64,000 nucleotides of DNA from Thalassobium sp. R2A62 (GTDB taxonomy: Bacteria; Pseudomonadota; Alphaproteobacteria; Rhodobacterales; Rhodobacteraceae). A program made the translations under genes and the position numbers. This document shows positions 38,737-48,167 of this stretch, piece after piece (position 1 is the stretch's first letter; every line of letters starts with the position of its first letter). A model generated the notes under the pieces. The model was not told the DNA's origin. It searched no databases and was given only the letters and a program-made list of their open reading frames with translations. The stretch spans positions 1,544,418 to 1,608,417 of the forward strand of contig NZ_GG697169.2 in the NCBI RefSeq assembly GCF_000161835.1, in the 5' to 3' direction.

Positions 38737-39280
38737 ATTTTCAGGCCCAAACCCCGCGACACGCATCTGGATCGGGCGGACCGTTTTTCTCTTCTTGTCT
38801 ATTGGGCTGATGTTTCTCAGCTTGCTTCCACTTGAAACGACCCCGCGCGGTTGGGCCCCACCAAATTTCCTGCTTGCCTTTGCTTGTATTTGGGCCGTGC
38901 GTCGCCCGACCTATTTGCCCACCATTTTGGTCGGCCTCGTGTTCCTAATGAGCGACCTGTTGTTTCTGCGTCCACCCGGCCTGTGGGCGGGGATCGTCGT
39001 GATCGGGACCGAGATTTTGCGCAGCCGCTCGAACGCACTTCGTAACGTAACTTTGATCGTTGAATGGCTCACTGTTGCTGCTGTTATCATTGCTATGACG
39101 CTGGTCTATCGTATCGTGCTCGCAGCGGTCGTTGTTCAGACCGAACCCTTGGGACTGGCAATGATTCAAATGATGTTGACCATTCTGATTTATCCGGTGC
39201 TGGTTGGCATTTCGCATTTCGGGTTGGGCGTGCGTAAGTCAGCGCCTGGACAGGTCGATGCGCTAGGTCACCGGCTATGA
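38729..39280 (+). CDS. mreD: Rod-shape protein MreD
   Basis: A 183-residue, five- to six-helix membrane protein of the elongasome. The ATG at 38729 is in the ATGGCTGA overlap with mreC. The loop PPNFLLAFACIWAVRRPTYL after helix 1 is typical. It overlaps the mrdA start by 4 bases (ATGA). Confidence 0.88.
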   Translation: MAEFSGPNPATRIWIGRTVFLFLSIGLMFLSLLPLETTPRGWAPPNFLLAFACIWAVRRPTYLPTILVGLVFLMSDLLFLRPPGLWAGIVVIGTEILRSRSNALRNVTLIVEWLTVAAVIIAMTLVYRIVLAAVVVQTEPLGLAMIQMMLTILIYPVLVGISHFGLGVRKSAPGQVDALGHRL

Positions 39281-41235
39281 GACGCGGGCCCCGCGATACC
39301 GCAGAAAGTGCGCGCAAGATCTCGCGCCGTGCGTTGGTTCTGGGTGGGGCACAAACCGTTCTGATGGGCACTCTGTTATGGCGCATGCAGTCGATCCAAG
39401 TTGACCAAGGTGCAGAGTACCGCTTTCTAGCAGAAGAAAACCGCGTCAAAATCCGTCTAATCCCGCCTGCGCGGGGCCTGATCTTTGATCGAGCGGGCCG
39501 TGTTTTGGCCGAGAACGAACAGAACTACCGTATTGTCATGGTGCGTGAAGACGCAGGTGATATCGGCGCCGTACTCCAAGAGCTCACCCGCCTCGTGGCT
39601 CTCGCACCCGAAGACATCAGCCGCGCCATTCAGGAAATGGAAACGCGCCGCGCTGACACCGCTGTCACGATCGCAGACCGTTTGACATGGGACGACATCG
39701 CACGCGTAGCTGCAAACGCCCCAGCCCTGCCCGGCGTGACGGCCGAGGTCGGTTTGAGCCGCCGGTATCCTATGGGTGCGGACATGGCGCATATCGTCGG
39801 GTATGTCGGACCGGTCAGTAGCTACGACCTTGAACAGTTAGAAAACCCCGATCCGCTTTTGCGTATTCCGCGCTTTCAGCTCGGCAAAACTGGTGTCGAA
39901 TCCAAAATGGAATCCCAGCTGCGTGGCGCAGCAGGTATCAAGCGGATCGAGATTAATGCCGCCGGACGCGTGATGCGCGAGCTGGGCCGCGAAGAAGGCC
40001 GGTCAGGTGCCGACATGCAGCTGACCGTCGACACGAAACTGCAGAACTATGTCCAACAACGGCTAGGAAATGACAGCGCAAGCGCGGTCGTGATTGATGT
40101 CGAAACAGGTGATGTGCGCGCCATTGCCTCGGCTCCGGCCTTCGATCCCAACATGTTTGTTCGCGGCATCTCGGTTGCGAATTGGGATGCACTGAACGAA
40201 CGCGACACGCCCCGCAATCAGCAAAAACGCCCCTTAGCGGCCAAGGCTGTACAAGGCCTCTATCCACCGGGTTCGACTTTTAAAATGGTGACCGCGCTTG
40301 CTGCTCTTGAGGCCGGGGTCGTCGATCCGGAAGAGACCGTGCGTTGCCCCGGGCACCTCGAAGTCGCAGATGTCAAATTCCACTGCTGGAAGCGTTCCGG
40401 TCACGGAAATATCAACCTGCACGAAAGCCTCAAGCAGTCGTGCGACGTCTATTACTACGATATTGCCCAGCGGGTCGGGATCGACAAAATCTCTGAAATG
40501 GCCAAACGGCTCGGCCTCGGTGTGCGCCATGATCTACCACTTTCGGCCGTCGGGCGGGGTGTTGCCCCCGACAAAGCATGGAAGCGCGAAGTTCGAGATG
40601 CCGACTGGCGCATTGGTGACACGGTCAACGCATCCATTGGTCAGGGATATGTGCTTTCTTCGCCAATGCAGCTTGCGGTCATGACCGCCCGTCTTGCGAC
40701 AGGCCGCAGCGTCGAGCCACGTCTCGTCCAGTCCATCGACGGGATCGAGCAGCCCACCGGCGAAGGTGAGCCGCTGGGGATCAACGACAATCTCCTGCGC
40801 CGTGTGCGCAGCGCTATGTATGATGTCAGCAACCACCGTCGCGGCACCGCATTTCGCAGCCGGATCATCGCTGACGCCTTTCGGATGGCCGGCAAGACTG
40901 GCACGTCTCAGGTTCGACGCATCACCGCCGAAGAACGCGCGCGCGGCGTGACCCGCAACGAGGATCTCCCTTGGGAGCGCCGTGACCACGCGTTGTTCGT
41001 GAGCTTTGCGCCCTACGACAACCCAAAATACGCGGTCGCTGTTGTCGTCGAGCACGGTGGTGGCGGATCGACCGCAGCAGCGCCCATCGGGCGCGATGTT
41101 CTGTTGCATGCCCTCTACGACGGATTGCCCCCTCTCGAGGCTTATCCATCATCCGAACGTGCGCGCGTGCGCGAACAACGTCGCCGGATGGAGCTGCGTG
41201 ACTTTGACGCCGCAACAGAAAGCGATCGGGCCTAA
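39277..41235 (+). CDS. mrdA: Penicillin-binding protein 2
   Basis: Class B transpeptidase of cell elongation, 652 residues. One N-terminal membrane helix (ALVLGGAQTVLMGTLLW), a dimerisation domain with PPARGLIFDRAGRVLAENEQ, then the catalytic domain: S-T-F-K in YPPGSTFKMVTALAAL, S-C-D in KQSCDVYYYDIAQ and K-T-G in MAGKTGTSQVRR. Works as a pair with RodA, the next gene. Confidence 0.95.
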   Translation: MRRGPRDTAESARKISRRALVLGGAQTVLMGTLLWRMQSIQVDQGAEYRFLAEENRVKIRLIPPARGLIFDRAGRVLAENEQNYRIVMVREDAGDIGAVLQELTRLVALAPEDISRAIQEMETRRADTAVTIADRLTWDDIARVAANAPALPGVTAEVGLSRRYPMGADMAHIVGYVGPVSSYDLEQLENPDPLLRIPRFQLGKTGVESKMESQLRGAAGIKRIEINAAGRVMRELGREEGRSGADMQLTVDTKLQNYVQQRLGNDSASAVVIDVETGDVRAIASAPAFDPNMFVRGISVANWDALNERDTPRNQQKRPLAAKAVQGLYPPGSTFKMVTALAALEAGVVDPEETVRCPGHLEVADVKFHCWKRSGHGNINLHESLKQSCDVYYYDIAQRVGIDKISEMAKRLGLGVRHDLPLSAVGRGVAPDKAWKREVRDADWRIGDTVNASIGQGYVLSSPMQLAVMTARLATGRSVEPRLVQSIDGIEQPTGEGEPLGINDNLLRRVRSAMYDVSNHRRGTAFRSRIIADAFRMAGKTGTSQVRRITAEERARGVTRNEDLPWERRDHALFVSFAPYDNPKYAVAVVVEHGGGGSTAAAPIGRDVLLHALYDGLPPLEAYPSSERARVREQRRRMELRDFDAATESDRA

Positions 41236-41238
41236 GTC

Positions 41239-42378
41239 ATGAGTTATCTTGAATATAACACCGCCTATACGCCAACTGGATTTCGGAAACTTCTGTTTCT
41301 GAATTGGCCTGTTATATTCCTGATCACAGCCGTGGCTGGGGCGGGCTTTTTGATGCTCTACTCTGTTGCAGGAGGATCAATCACGCCTTGGGTCGAACCA
41401 CAGGTCAAACGCTTTGGCCTCGGGATGGCCATGATGCTTGTGATCGCCATGGTCCCGATTTGGTTCTGGCGCAACATGGCCGGCGTCGCCTATGGCGTGT
41501 CACTTTTGCTTTTGCTCGCGGTCGAGTTCTTTGGCGCCACCGGCATGGGTGCGCAACGTTGGATCGATTTAGGTTTTATGCGGTTGCAACCGTCCGAGCT
41601 GACCAAGATCACATTGGTTATGCTGTTGGCCGCCTACTATGACTGGCTGCCGACGAAAAAGACATCGCACCCACTATGGATCCTCATTCCGTTGCTTTTC
41701 ATCGCTCTGCCGACCCTCTTGGTTCTGCGTCAACCTGATTTGGGAACAGCTATTCTTTTGACCTTGGGCGGTGGCACAGTGATGTTCTTGGCCGGTGTCC
41801 ACTGGGCCTATTTCGCCAGTGTGATTGCTGCCGGTGTTGGTACGGTTTGGGCAGTTTTTGAGTTCCGCGGAACTGAATGGCAGTTGCTCAAAGACTATCA
41901 ATACAGACGTATCGACATCTTTCTCGACCCGACGATGGATCCGACTGATGCAGGCTATCACATCACGCAGGCCAAGATCGCCTTTGGTTCCGGCGGGTGG
42001 TCAGGACGAGGGTTTATGCAGGGCACACAGTCGCGACTGAATTTCTTACCAGAGAAACATACCGACTTTATCTTTACGACATTGGCAGAAGAATTCGGCT
42101 TTATCGGTGCGGCGGCATTGTTGTTGCTCTACGCTCTTATCATCGTGTTCTGTGTCGCCTCGGCTCTGTCGAACCGTGATCGTTTTTCATCATTGCTTAC
42201 CCTCGGTGTTGCGATGACCTTCTTCTTGTTCTTTGCATTAAACATGTCGATGGTCATGGGGCTGGCCCCAGTTGTTGGTGTCCCCCTTCCGCTAGTCAGC
42301 TATGGCGGATCCGCAATGCTGGTTCTTTTGATCGCCTTTGGTTTTGTCCAAAGCGCGCATGTCCACAAACCAAGGTAA
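41239..42378 (+). CDS. rodA: Peptidoglycan glycosyltransferase RodA
   Basis: A 379-residue SEDS polymerase with ten hydrophobic helices. Landmarks: GAQRWIDLGFMRLQPSELTK, the conserved loop LKDYQYRRIDIFLDP, and LPEKHTDFIFTTLAEEFGFI. It polymerises lipid II together with PBP2 (mrdA), 3 bases upstream. Confidence 0.95.
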   Translation: MSYLEYNTAYTPTGFRKLLFLNWPVIFLITAVAGAGFLMLYSVAGGSITPWVEPQVKRFGLGMAMMLVIAMVPIWFWRNMAGVAYGVSLLLLLAVEFFGATGMGAQRWIDLGFMRLQPSELTKITLVMLLAAYYDWLPTKKTSHPLWILIPLLFIALPTLLVLRQPDLGTAILLTLGGGTVMFLAGVHWAYFASVIAAGVGTVWAVFEFRGTEWQLLKDYQYRRIDIFLDPTMDPTDAGYHITQAKIAFGSGGWSGRGFMQGTQSRLNFLPEKHTDFIFTTLAEEFGFIGAAALLLLYALIIVFCVASALSNRDRFSSLLTLGVAMTFFLFFALNMSMVMGLAPVVGVPLPLVSYGGSAMLVLLIAFGFVQSAHVHKPR

Positions 42379-42383
42379 TCTAG

Positions 42384-43313
42384 ATGTTGAACGTACTGTT
42401 TTCCACCCGCCAAGAGGCGTGGGGCGAATACCACGAATTGTTAAGCAGCGCCTTCGCTTCCGCAGGTCTAGACGTGGTGCTAGCGACCGATCATGCCCCC
42501 GAGACCGTCGACTATGTCGTCTATGCGCCCAACGGCGGATTGCAGGATTTCACGGCCTTTGCCCGGTGCAAAGGCGTACTAAGCCTTTGGGCTGGTGTCG
42601 AAACGATCATCGACAATCCAACGTTGACGCAACCAGTTGCCCGCATGGTCGACGACAGCCTGACCCAAGGTATGGTGGAATGGGTCATTGGCCACGTGCT
42701 GCGTCACCATTTGGGGATGGACGCCCATATACTGGTGCAAGACGGAACCTGGCAGCCTCATTTTCCGCCTTTGGCAAAAACTCGGGCGGTCACGATCTTG
42801 GGGTTGGGTGCGCTGGGGCTGGCATGCGGTAAGGCTCTGGTCACACTTGGATTTCAAGTGCGCGGTTGGTCTCGCAACGCCAAAACCGACGCAAACATCA
42901 CCTGTTTCCACGGCCCCGACGGATTGAAGGACGCATTAAGAGACGCGGATATGGTCGTGGGGTTACTGCCTGATACGCCAGCCACGACGAATATCCTGAA
43001 CGCTGAAACTCTTGCCCTGCTTAAACGCGGCTCGTTTGTTATCAATCCGGGACGGGGACCGTTGATTGACGATGATGCGCTGATTGCCGCGTTGGATGAT
43101 GGGCAGATCACACATGCGACACTCGACGTTTTTCGCATAGAGCCGCTGCCTGTGGATCACCCGTTTTGGGCCCATCCGAACGTAACAGTGACGCCGCACA
43201 TTGCATCGACAACCCGCCCCGACACTGCGTCTCGGATCATTGCCGAAAACATTGCACGAAACGAAGCAGGCCACGGATTGGCGAACCTCGTTGATCGTTC
43301 GGCCGGCTACTAG
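42384..43313 (+). CDS. ghrA: Glyoxylate/hydroxypyruvate reductase A-like D-2-hydroxyacid dehydrogenase
   Basis: A 309-residue NAD(P)-dependent D-2-hydroxyacid dehydrogenase. Cofactor motif ILGLGALGLACGKAL; catalytic Arg in INPGRGPLIDDDAL, Glu in DVFRIEPLPVDHP and His in VTPHIASTTRPDT. The short N-terminal domain and these motifs fit GhrA. It begins 5 bases after rodA and may be read through from the rod operon, although the functions are unrelated. Confidence 0.88.
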   Translation: MLNVLFSTRQEAWGEYHELLSSAFASAGLDVVLATDHAPETVDYVVYAPNGGLQDFTAFARCKGVLSLWAGVETIIDNPTLTQPVARMVDDSLTQGMVEWVIGHVLRHHLGMDAHILVQDGTWQPHFPPLAKTRAVTILGLGALGLACGKALVTLGFQVRGWSRNAKTDANITCFHGPDGLKDALRDADMVVGLLPDTPATTNILNAETLALLKRGSFVINPGRGPLIDDDALIAALDDGQITHATLDVFRIEPLPVDHPFWAHPNVTVTPHIASTTRPDTASRIIAENIARNEAGHGLANLVDRSAGY

Positions 43314-43334
43314 TCAAATCAGCTAGCTGCGTCC

Positions 43335-44117
43335 CTACCGCAATTTTGGCGGCTTGTTCGGGTCCGTGCCCGATGCACCGATGGGCTTTGGTTCGTGAAG
43401 TTCTGGCAGGTCAAAGCGCAAACCAACCCGAGCGAGCTGGGCGGACGATGGGTCTGTTGCCTTGAGGAACGCCACATCCAATGAACCCGCTTCGATCCCA
43501 CTAAAAGTAAGGGCCTCGTTCACGGCAGCGGCCAGCGCGGTCTCGGCGCCCACCTTTGCATCAACAAATGCTAGGATGTGGCTGTTTTGGCCAGTGTCAT
43601 AGGTCACGCCTGCCAAATAAGCCCCGCTCGCCAATCCAGCCGCCGTCGCAAGCTTGCTGTCCAGCGCCATGACTAGAATCTCTGGCAACCCTGCTGGCGT
43701 GGTGAATTCAGTTGGCGTGGCCTCGGTCTCGGCTGGACCATGCCCCAATGTACCCGCCAACCATTCGATCGCATCTTCGGGCAGGATCATGGCCGAACTC
43801 GCGCCAAAATTGACACCAATCCCAACCCCTTTGCCGCGCAGCATTGCAACGATTGTACGGCCTGAGGTCGCCGCATAGGGGGCACTGCCATCGACAAAGT
43901 CGGCGAGCCGCTCTTCTCGATCAAACACCAGAACCATTTGCGTGCCTTGGACTTCAAACACATCGGGGTTCAGATCATCACCTTCGGCCTCTTGGGCCAG
44001 CAGAATGAACAGTTCGCTATCAGAAAGACGCTCAAAATAGGCCAAACGCGCAGCGTCTTCTTCAGGCGTGGCTTCCATTTTCGCATGAGCCAGATCAAGC
44101 GCAGTTTCAGTCATCAA
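43335..44117 (-). CDS. SseB-family protein
   Basis: A 260-residue protein with an SseB N-terminal domain (SELFILLAQEAEGDDLNPDV, QMVLVFDREERLADFVD) and an SseB C-terminal domain (from about residue 150, GLPEILVMALDSKLA). SseB affects serine sensitivity in E. coli through unclear means. It overlaps the end of the uracil-DNA-glycosylase-like gene by 11 bases, so the two are co-transcribed. Confidence 0.82.
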   Translation of the reverse strand: MMTETALDLAHAKMEATPEEDAARLAYFERLSDSELFILLAQEAEGDDLNPDVFEVQGTQMVLVFDREERLADFVDGSAPYAATSGRTIVAMLRGKGVGIGVNFGASSAMILPEDAIEWLAGTLGHGPAETEATPTEFTTPAGLPEILVMALDSKLATAAGLASGAYLAGVTYDTGQNSHILAFVDAKVGAETALAAAVNEALTFSGIEAGSLDVAFLKATDPSSAQLARVGLRFDLPELHEPKPIGASGTDPNKPPKLR

Positions 44118-44712
44118 GAACCTCTTTTATCCGCATGCGCAGTTCCGGGATAAGCTCACCTCCGAACCACGGGTTTTTCTTGACCCACCCTGTGGTCCGC
44201 CACGACGGATGAGGCAAGGGAAAAACATGCGGTGCGTGGTCGCGCCATGCGCCGACGCGTGCCGTCACTGTACCCTTTCCAATGTGCCAGTCCTGCGCAT
44301 ACCCACCAACGAGCAAGGTCAAATCAAATGGTCCAAGCGCCTCTAGAATGCCGGCTCGCCACAATTTGGCGCATTCTTTTGGCGGAGGTAGATCATGACC
44401 CTTTTCATTGTATCCCGGAAAACAGAACGCCATCGGAACGATCGAAATCTTTGACCGATCATAGAAAGTGGCGTCATCCACATCCATCCAGCCGCGCAAT
44501 CGGTCTCCGGATGGGTCGGTAAACGGTCTGCCCGAGGCATGAACACGTGCACCGGGGGCCTGACCTGCGATTAGTATCCGAGCGCCCGGCTCGGCCCACA
44601 AAACAGAACGAGGGGGGTGCCCAGTGTGAGTTTTTTGAAACCAATCTGCACAATACGTGCATTTGGCGACCGCATCAAACCGCGTCTCAGGGGTATTTGG
44701 ATCACGCGTCAT
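44107..44712 (-). CDS. Uracil-DNA glycosylase-family protein
   Basis: About 201 residues. The motif GQAPGARVHASGRPFTDPSG corresponds to the GE/QAPG active-site loop of the UDG superfamily, and LPHPSWRTTGWVKKNPWFGG holds the second active-site motif (H-P-S). CTYCADW near the N-terminus could bind metal, but only two Cys are seen, not the four of Fe-S family 4/5 enzymes. The ATG at 44712 is preferred; an upstream ATG at 44805 adds sequence without family similarity. Could instead be a UDG-fold protein of other function. Confidence 0.8.
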   Translation of the reverse strand: MTRDPNTPETRFDAVAKCTYCADWFQKTHTGHPPRSVLWAEPGARILIAGQAPGARVHASGRPFTDPSGDRLRGWMDVDDATFYDRSKISIVPMAFCFPGYNEKGHDLPPPKECAKLWRAGILEALGPFDLTLLVGGYAQDWHIGKGTVTARVGAWRDHAPHVFPLPHPSWRTTGWVKKNPWFGGELIPELRMRIKEVLDD

Positions 44713-44944
44713 GCGCCATATGTGACCCGCGTTTCGGCATGGTTCAAGCAGTCCCCCCCGCCAAGAACCGTCAAAGGAGCGCAAAATGCGCTCTGTTTTG
44801 CGCAATTCTCGCGAACTCTAATGTGAATACCGTTGTATTTTCAGCCCGAAATCAGACATAATAGGGGAAAGCAGCCTATCAGGGTCTGTTAACACACGTC
44901 TGGTACAAACCAGCAAATAGGGCGAGCAGCGCCGGAGCAAACAA

Positions 44945-45604
44945 ATGCTCGAGTTCAATAATGTCAGCAAGTCCTTTTGGACGGGCAAACAGCGCAAGGT
45001 GATCCTTGACCGTGCTTCGTTTCGCGTGGAATTGGGAAATTCGCTTGGGATTTTGGCCCCGAACGGGACTGGCAAGACAACTTTGATCAATATGATGGCC
45101 GGTCTGGAAAAGCCCGACGAAGGTTCAATCACGCGTGCGTGCCGTATTTCTTTCCCTTTGGGCTTTATGGGCGGGGTGGTTAATCGCCACACGGCCAAGG
45201 AAAACTGCCGCTATATCGCGCGGCTCTATGGTCTGGACCCCGACTATGTCGAGGCGTTCTGCCGTTGGTTGTCTGGCATCGAAGAGTATTTCGACATGCC
45301 CGTCGGCACCTATAGCCAAGGTATGCGTGCGCGCTTTACCTTTGCGCTGATGTTATCGCTGGATTTTGACATCTACCTGATCGACGAAGGCATGCCCCGC
45401 ACCACCGACGCCGAGTTTAACCGCAAGGCAGGTGAAATCCTCAAAGAGCGTCTTGAGACGACGACCGTTATCATCGTCTCACACCAAGCTGACACGCTCG
45501 AAAAATTTGCCCGCTCTGCGGCCGTTTTGATGGATGGACACATCCATATGTTCGACACTTTGGAAGAAGCGAAAGTTCTCTATGACTACGAAACCCAAAG
45601 CTAA
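44945..45604 (+). CDS. kpsT: Capsular polysaccharide export ATPase (KpsT/CtrD-like)
   Basis: A 219-residue ABC-2 type ATPase of the polysaccharide-export class. Walker A is ILAPNGTGKTTLINMMAG, the signature is the typical degenerate YSQGMRARFTFAL, and Walker B is IYLIDEGMPRTTDAEF. Members power export of group 2-type capsule across the inner membrane with KpsM. No KpsM permease is present next to it. The next gene starts 23 bases before its end. Confidence 0.88.
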   Translation: MLEFNNVSKSFWTGKQRKVILDRASFRVELGNSLGILAPNGTGKTTLINMMAGLEKPDEGSITRACRISFPLGFMGGVVNRHTAKENCRYIARLYGLDPDYVEAFCRWLSGIEEYFDMPVGTYSQGMRARFTFALMLSLDFDIYLIDEGMPRTTDAEFNRKAGEILKERLETTTVIIVSHQADTLEKFARSAAVLMDGHIHMFDTLEEAKVLYDYETQS

Positions 45605-47276
45605 GAAATTCCGTATCCGCCGAATCGGATCACTGAGCATGGACAATGCTGCATCGGGCGACGGTGCAGCAGCACCTGAGGTGCCTCAAGAGGCGCCAAA
45701 GGCCGCACAATCCACGCCTAGACCCGCAGCGTCGACGCCGCCACCGGAGCCGGCGCAGGGAACAGTCGCATCAGCGGCCGAGGTTGCTACTGACAACACT
45801 ATCGATGCCATTCGAAAAGAAGGGCTGACTGGTCGTCAATTGCGAATGGCGCGCCGTGTCGCGCAAAAGAACGGGCTTGCTGTCACGTCTGATTTTGACG
45901 CCGTGAAACAACTGCGCGATCGGGGGGTTGATCCGTTTCAGCGGGCCAATATTCTTGAACTTGTCGTACCAGAAGACACGGCCAGTGCTGTCAGTGCCGG
46001 CCCTGGAATGGACGCGGCGCCGGCGGCAGGTGCAGGCGTGCCTGCCAACCCAAAAATCCAACTGCCGCAGACTGTCCCTGCTCCCGGTCAAAATCGTCCC
46101 TCGACCGAGGTAAACCCCGCTGAACGTCGGGCCAGCGAAATTCACAAAATCCAGCGCGACATTGCCAAACGTCGCCGCCTACGGGTGATGATGCTCTTTT
46201 CGCGGCTCGCGTTTTTCGTATTTTTGCCGACCATTGTGGCTGGCTGGTATTTCTATGTCATCGCGACGCCAATGTACGCGACCTATTCCGAATTTGTGAT
46301 CCAAAAGGCCGAGTCCGGCACAGGCCCCCCCGGTTTGGGCGGTTTGTTCCAAGGCACCGGATTGGCAACCCAACAGGATTCGGTTGGTGTGCAATCCTAT
46401 TTGCAATCCCGTGATGCGCTGAACCGCTTGGACCAAGACCTTGGATTCAAAGCCCACTTTTCGGATCCAGACATCGACGTCATTCAACGCTTGCCTGAGG
46501 GTGCTTCGACCGAAGACGCCTTTGATCTGTACAAAAACCACGTTCAAATCGGCTATGACCCCACCGAGGGCCTGTTGAAAATGGAAGTGATTGCCGCGGA
46601 CCCACAAGTCAGCATGAATTTCTCAGAGGCCCTGCTGGGCTATGCCGAGGAAGAAGTCGACGGCCTGACCGAACGTGTTCGCGAAGACCAAATGGCTGGC
46701 GCTCGCGACAGCTATGAAGAGGCTGAAGTGCGTCGTGAAGAATCGCTCAAAGAATGGATCGCGATCCAGTCTGAGGTTGGCGTGATTGACGCTGCTGGCG
46801 AAACTGGTGCTCTGGTCCAACAAATCGCCCAGCTGGAAAGCCAGTTGATCGACAAAGAACTCGAACTGATATCTCTCAATGCTGCGCGCCGACCAAACCA
46901 AGCCCGCGTGAACGGTGTCGAAAGCGAAATCTCGGGTCTGCGTTCAATCATCTCACGCCTCAAATCTGAAGCAACCGATGCAGGCAGCGCCAGCGGCTCG
47001 AACATTGACAGCAACACCCGCCTGCGCGTGGCCGAAGAAAACTATAACTTTCAGACAGTCATGGTACAGCAAGCGTTACAGCAGATGGAAACAGCGCGGA
47101 TCGAAGCGAACCGTCAGGTGTCTTATATCTCTCGCAACGTAGAACCGATCGCCCCCGATGCGGCGGCTTATCCAAAGGCGTTCGAGAATACCATTCTCGC
47201 CTTTCTCATTTTTGCGGGCGTCTATCTGATGTTCTCGCTCACCTCCTCTATCTTGCGTGAACAGGTATCCAGCTAA
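45582..47276 (+). CDS. kpsE: Capsule export inner-membrane protein (KpsE/CtrB/BexC-like)
   Basis: A polysaccharide co-polymerase/adaptor of about 564 residues. It begins with a long Pro/Ala/Glu-rich cytoplasmic region and a basic helical segment (about residues 80-130, GRQLRMARRVAQKNGLAVTS), then a membrane helix (LAFFVFLPTIVAGWYFYVIA), a large periplasmic coiled coil, and a C-terminal helix (FENTILAFLIFAGVYLMFSL). The N-terminal extension is longer than in E. coli KpsE. ATG at 45582; kdsA begins on the last base of its stop (TAATG). Confidence 0.87.
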   Translation: MTTKPKAKKFRIRRIGSLSMDNAASGDGAAAPEVPQEAPKAAQSTPRPAASTPPPEPAQGTVASAAEVATDNTIDAIRKEGLTGRQLRMARRVAQKNGLAVTSDFDAVKQLRDRGVDPFQRANILELVVPEDTASAVSAGPGMDAAPAAGAGVPANPKIQLPQTVPAPGQNRPSTEVNPAERRASEIHKIQRDIAKRRRLRVMMLFSRLAFFVFLPTIVAGWYFYVIATPMYATYSEFVIQKAESGTGPPGLGGLFQGTGLATQQDSVGVQSYLQSRDALNRLDQDLGFKAHFSDPDIDVIQRLPEGASTEDAFDLYKNHVQIGYDPTEGLLKMEVIAADPQVSMNFSEALLGYAEEEVDGLTERVREDQMAGARDSYEEAEVRREESLKEWIAIQSEVGVIDAAGETGALVQQIAQLESQLIDKELELISLNAARRPNQARVNGVESEISGLRSIISRLKSEATDAGSASGSNIDSNTRLRVAEENYNFQTVMVQQALQQMETARIEANRQVSYISRNVEPIAPDAAAYPKAFENTILAFLIFAGVYLMFSLTSSILREQVSS

Positions 47277-48109
47277 TGAAAACTGTCGAATTTGGCGGCT
47301 TGTCCGTCAGCAACGCCGCCCCTCTCATGGTGATTGCAGGGCCGTGCCAGTTGGAAAGCGTGGACCACGCGCAAATGATCGCAGGCACGATGCAAGAGGC
47401 CTGTGCGGCCGCTGGCGCGCAGTTTGTGTTCAAAGGCAGCTACGACAAGGCAAACCGCACATCGCTCTCGGGCAAGCGTGGCCTCGGGATGGATCAAGGT
47501 CTCAAGGTACTACAGTCGGTAAAAGAGACATTTGGCGTGCCGGTTCTCACGGACATTCACACGCCAGAACAATGCGCGACAGTCGCATCTGTTGTGGATG
47601 TGTTGCAGATCCCCGCGTTCCTGTGCCGACAGACTGACCTATTGATCGCGGCGGGCGAAACCGGAGCGGTCATTAATGTAAAAAAGGGCCAATTCCTCGC
47701 CCCGTGGGACATGGCCAATGTCGCGGACAAGGTCGCAAGCACTGGCAACGAAAAGATCATGTTGACCGAGCGCGGCGTATCATTCGGCTACAACGCCTTG
47801 GTCGCAGATATGCGGGCATTGCCCGAAATGGCCAAGACCGGCTATCCGGTTGTGATGGACGCGACCCATGCCGTCGCGCAACCCGGTGGTCTGGGTGGAT
47901 CAAGCGGCGGTCAACGCGAATTTGCACCTGTGCTCGCGCGCTCTGCAGTCGCTCTTGGGATTGCATCGGTCTTTCTGGAAACGCACGAGGCGCCAAACAC
48001 TGCCCCATCTGATGGCCCGAACATGATCGCCCTCGCTGACATGCCGCACTTGATGCAAACTTTGATGGCGTTTGACCGCGTGGCCAAGGATAATCCCATC
48101 ACGCTCTAA
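47276..48109 (+). CDS. kdsA: 3-deoxy-8-phosphooctulonate (Kdo-8-P) synthase
   Basis: Condenses arabinose-5-phosphate and phosphoenolpyruvate to Kdo-8-phosphate for LPS and capsule linkers. The 277-residue TIM barrel has VIAGPCQLESVDHAQMI, the PEP/sugar loop FKGSYDKANRTS and the metal/loop region VMDATHAVAQPGGLGGSSGG. The coupling to capsule-export genes suggests a Kdo-containing capsule or a Kdo linker. Confidence 0.95.
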   Translation: MKTVEFGGLSVSNAAPLMVIAGPCQLESVDHAQMIAGTMQEACAAAGAQFVFKGSYDKANRTSLSGKRGLGMDQGLKVLQSVKETFGVPVLTDIHTPEQCATVASVVDVLQIPAFLCRQTDLLIAAGETGAVINVKKGQFLAPWDMANVADKVASTGNEKIMLTERGVSFGYNALVADMRALPEMAKTGYPVVMDATHAVAQPGGLGGSSGGQREFAPVLARSAVALGIASVFLETHEAPNTAPSDGPNMIALADMPHLMQTLMAFDRVAKDNPITL

Positions 48110-48167
48110 AGGGGCTGCAATCCAGATCGGACGGCCTATAGTGTGGTCGAAAGAATTGGATTGAACG

